14,698 nt of DNA, taken from positions 1 to 14,698 of the forward strand of contig CAAGIO010000016.1 of assembly GCA_900769945.1 (NCBI GenBank), read 5' to 3'. Source of the DNA: Bacteroidales bacterium. GTDB lineage: Bacteria; Bacteroidota; Bacteroidia; Bacteroidales; F082. Position 1 is the first letter of the stretch; each line of letters begins with the position of its first letter. Both the position numbers and the translations under genes were made by a program. Of the stretch, positions 13,474 to 14,698 are shown piece by piece. The notes under the pieces were generated by a model, which was not told where the DNA came from, searched no databases, and saw nothing but the letters and a program-made list of their open reading frames with translations.

Positions 13474-14493
13474 TTACATGTCTGTAACGGCTCTGACAGA
13501 GAGTCCGAGGTATCTTAGGTAATAGAAGCAGTTTGGCATTACTGTTGTCTGGTCGAAGAGGAAGGAGTATGCCATGTTGATGTTATAGTACGATGCTGAC
13601 CAGTAGTGGCCTGCGACGCCCACTTCATCGAGAGTCACAGCGGCTCTTGCGCCGGCGGCGGGAAGGAAGACGGCTCCAGCGTTTTCCATTGCTTCCCATT
13701 GTGTCTCGTTATATACGTTGGTGTTGTAGTTGTTAGCGTTAGGGGAGAAGGAGCAACCTGACGGGGCTGACCAGTTGTCGGGTAGTAAGATGAAACCGTT
13801 GACGTTGCATACGTTAGCGCGTCCGCGGAGGTTTGAGGCGTTGTCACGTTCGTTAAACAAATAAGTCCATTCCTCGTTGAGAAGGGTGCGCCATTGCTCG
13901 GTGATGACGGCTCCGTTAGAGATGGAGTTGAAATAAGCCCAGTCGGCATTGGCGTATTCGCCCGTGAGGTTGTATTCGCCTTGAGGACCAAATGATGAGG
14001 AGAGGTAGTTCTGTTCGACCCAGTCCCAAGGGTTACAGTATTCTCCACCGCCTTTCCAACCGCTTGTGCCCCAGCCGAATAGGTCGAGCCAGCCATTATA
14101 TGAAGCGGAAATCATGCTGTTGTCGTTGCCTATATAGTCGTACTGGTTTTCAGCGAAACGCCATTTGTTCTTGACAGGGTGATATTGGAGGTTGCCTTTT
14201 GAGAAGTGCACAGTCTTGTTCTCGGCGACGGAGAAGATGCCCGGCAGCATGCCTTCTTCCACATCATGGAATGTTATGCTGTCGATGACATCAATATGGT
14301 AGGTGTATAGCTGGGTGTTGGTCTGAATCTCCACCATGTTGTTATCTTTAACGGATATCCTCTCAATATCATCGGTGAGAGCCTCCATGCCATATAGAGG
14401 ACCTTGGTGGACAAACATTCTATAAGTGCCTGATTGTGCTGATACTGAAATAGTTATAGCAATAGCGAATAATAAGGTTATAAGTCTTTTCAT
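13474..14493 (-). CDS. Secreted surface protein with C-type-lectin-like (FISUMP/SUMF1-like) C-terminal domain
   Basis: A 339-residue exported protein. Residues 1-19 are a signal peptide (KRLITLLFAIAITISVSA, then QSG). The next 60 residues end in VIDSITF, a short module common at the N-terminus of Bacteroidales secreted proteins. From about 85 to 335 the chain is rich in W, Y, G and N (VHFSKGNLQY, WRFAENQYDYIG, LFGWGTSGW, FILLPDNW, AGHYWSASYY, GLSVRAV). This ordering fits the C-type-lectin-like fold shared by FISUMP (Fibrobacter major paralogous) domains, formylglycine-generating-enzyme-like proteins and variable proteins of diversity-generating retroelements. No lipobox or type IX sorting domain is seen. 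A ligand-binding role is inferred only. A TACCTTTG box lies 17 nt upstream, and pth follows 1 nt after the stop. Confidence 0.78.
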   Translation of the reverse strand: MKRLITLLFAIAITISVSAQSGTYRMFVHQGPLYGMEALTDDIERISVKDNNMVEIQTNTQLYTYHIDVIDSITFHDVEEGMLPGIFSVAENKTVHFSKGNLQYHPVKNKWRFAENQYDYIGNDNSMISASYNGWLDLFGWGTSGWKGGGEYCNPWDWVEQNYLSSSFGPQGEYNLTGEYANADWAYFNSISNGAVITEQWRTLLNEEWTYLFNERDNASNLRGRANVCNVNGFILLPDNWSAPSGCSFSPNANNYNTNVYNETQWEAMENAGAVFLPAAGARAAVTLDEVGVAGHYWSASYYNINMAYSFLFDQTTVMPNCFYYLRYLGLSVRAVTDM

Positions 14494-14510
14494 GTTTTCA
14501 GATTTTTGTG

Positions 14511-14518
14511 CAAAGGTA
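14511..14518 (-). promoter_or_regulatory. -7 box (TACCTTTG) for the surface protein-pth unit
   Basis: On the minus strand TACCTTTG, continuing as TACCTTTGCACA, ends 17 nt before the start codon at 14493. Its expected -33 region falls within the terminator hairpin, and no TTTG is present there. Confidence 0.5.
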
Positions 14519-14520
14519 AT

Positions 14521-14549
14521 AAAAAAAGCCTTCGAGATGAAGGCTTTTT
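14521..14549 (-). terminator. Strong, possibly bidirectional terminator
   Basis: AAAAAGCCTTC (14523-14533) pairs perfectly with GAAGGCTTTTT (14539-14549) around GAGAT. On the minus strand the stem ends in a run of seven T (14527-14521), ending the partial gene to the right. On the + strand it also ends in TTTTT. Confidence 0.85.
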
Positions 14550-14594
14550 GAAATAAATATGAAGTGAAATATTATTCTTCTTCTCCTGACTTCG

Positions 14595-14698
14595 TCATTG
14601 CATACCCCAAAAATTTTCATCGAAGAGTTTGGCGATTTTCTGATGCCTTGCCATCAGCAAGGTCTGTGTATAAATGTCCTTGTTCAGTGGTAGTTTAA
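14595..14698 (-). CDS. 3' end of an unidentified minus-strand gene
   Basis: A frame open to the right edge ends in TGA at 14597-14595. The visible 33 or so residues read ...LNKDIYTQTLLMARHQKIAKL... and end in FDENFWGMQ. The amphipathic KD-rich segment looks protein-like, and a strong terminator lies 46 nt beyond the stop, which supports a real 3' end. I do not recognise the family. A second frame gives a 9-codon stretch (MTKSGEEE) whose ATG overlaps the TGA as ATGA; that is probably chance. Confidence 0.45.
   Translation of the reverse strand, partial: KLPLNKDIYTQTLLMARHQKIAKLFDENFWGMQ

Noticed and set aside
13635..14096. 153-codon second minus-strand frame inside the lectin-like gene
   Set aside because: It overlaps in another frame a gene with signal peptide and fold motifs. 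Its S/T/P-rich low-complexity translation is typical of a frame shadow.

Overview
The window looks like a chromosomal segment of a Bacteroidales bacterium (phylum Bacteroidota). One gene encodes a secreted protein with a type IX secretion C-terminal sorting domain. Several genes are preceded by the phylum's TAnnTTTG -7 promoter box and lack a clear Shine-Dalgarno sequence. The small core genes (pth with GNIG in place of GNPG, a single-chain L-serine dehydratase, class II aldolase) also have the forms usual in this group. I cannot name the genus.

Layout. Positions 1-61 hold the last 19 codons of an unidentified + strand gene, followed by a C11 tract and a GC-rich bipartite hairpin. Positions 121-452 are non-coding but rich in interlocking inverted repeats, and they lead into an AT-rich gene for an unrecognised 155-residue membrane protein (453-920). 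Just after it, at 960-1007, lies a second, diverged copy of the 3' end of the upstream gene. The stretch 62-1007 is therefore bracketed by two gene tails and is the most unusual part of the window.

Positions 1141-3840 hold two minus-strand genes, fba (class II fructose-bisphosphate aldolase) and a CvrA/NhaP2-type K+/H+ antiporter, each with its own promoter and with a clear terminator after fba. A divergent promoter pair (3861-3908) then starts a + strand run: a YfcC-family transporter, a fused two-domain oligopeptide-type ABC ATPase, L-serine ammonia-lyase and an RNA 2',3'-cyclic phosphodiesterase. The last three are tightly packed, and the middle pair overlaps by 26 bp. The set suggests uptake of amino acids or peptides feeding serine deamination to pyruvate, but the substrates are inferred. 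A second + strand unit follows, with a strong promoter at 9084-9114, a WaaE-like glycosyltransferase and pgk (phosphoglycerate kinase), ending in a 12-bp GC-rich hairpin.

Next come a secreted beta-helix protein with a type IX sorting domain (11237-12673), a structured 235-bp intergenic region, and the minus-strand pair of a secreted C-type-lectin-like surface protein (13474-14493) and pth, only 1 nt apart. A strong terminator separates this pair from the 3' end of another minus-strand gene that runs off the right edge.

The clearest unexplained signals are the tail-duplicated module at 26-1007, the interlocking repeats at 270-420, a shared extended promoter motif TAnnTTTGCAAA, and the structured spacer at 12674-12908. 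No CRISPR array, rRNA, tRNA, transposase or integrase was seen.
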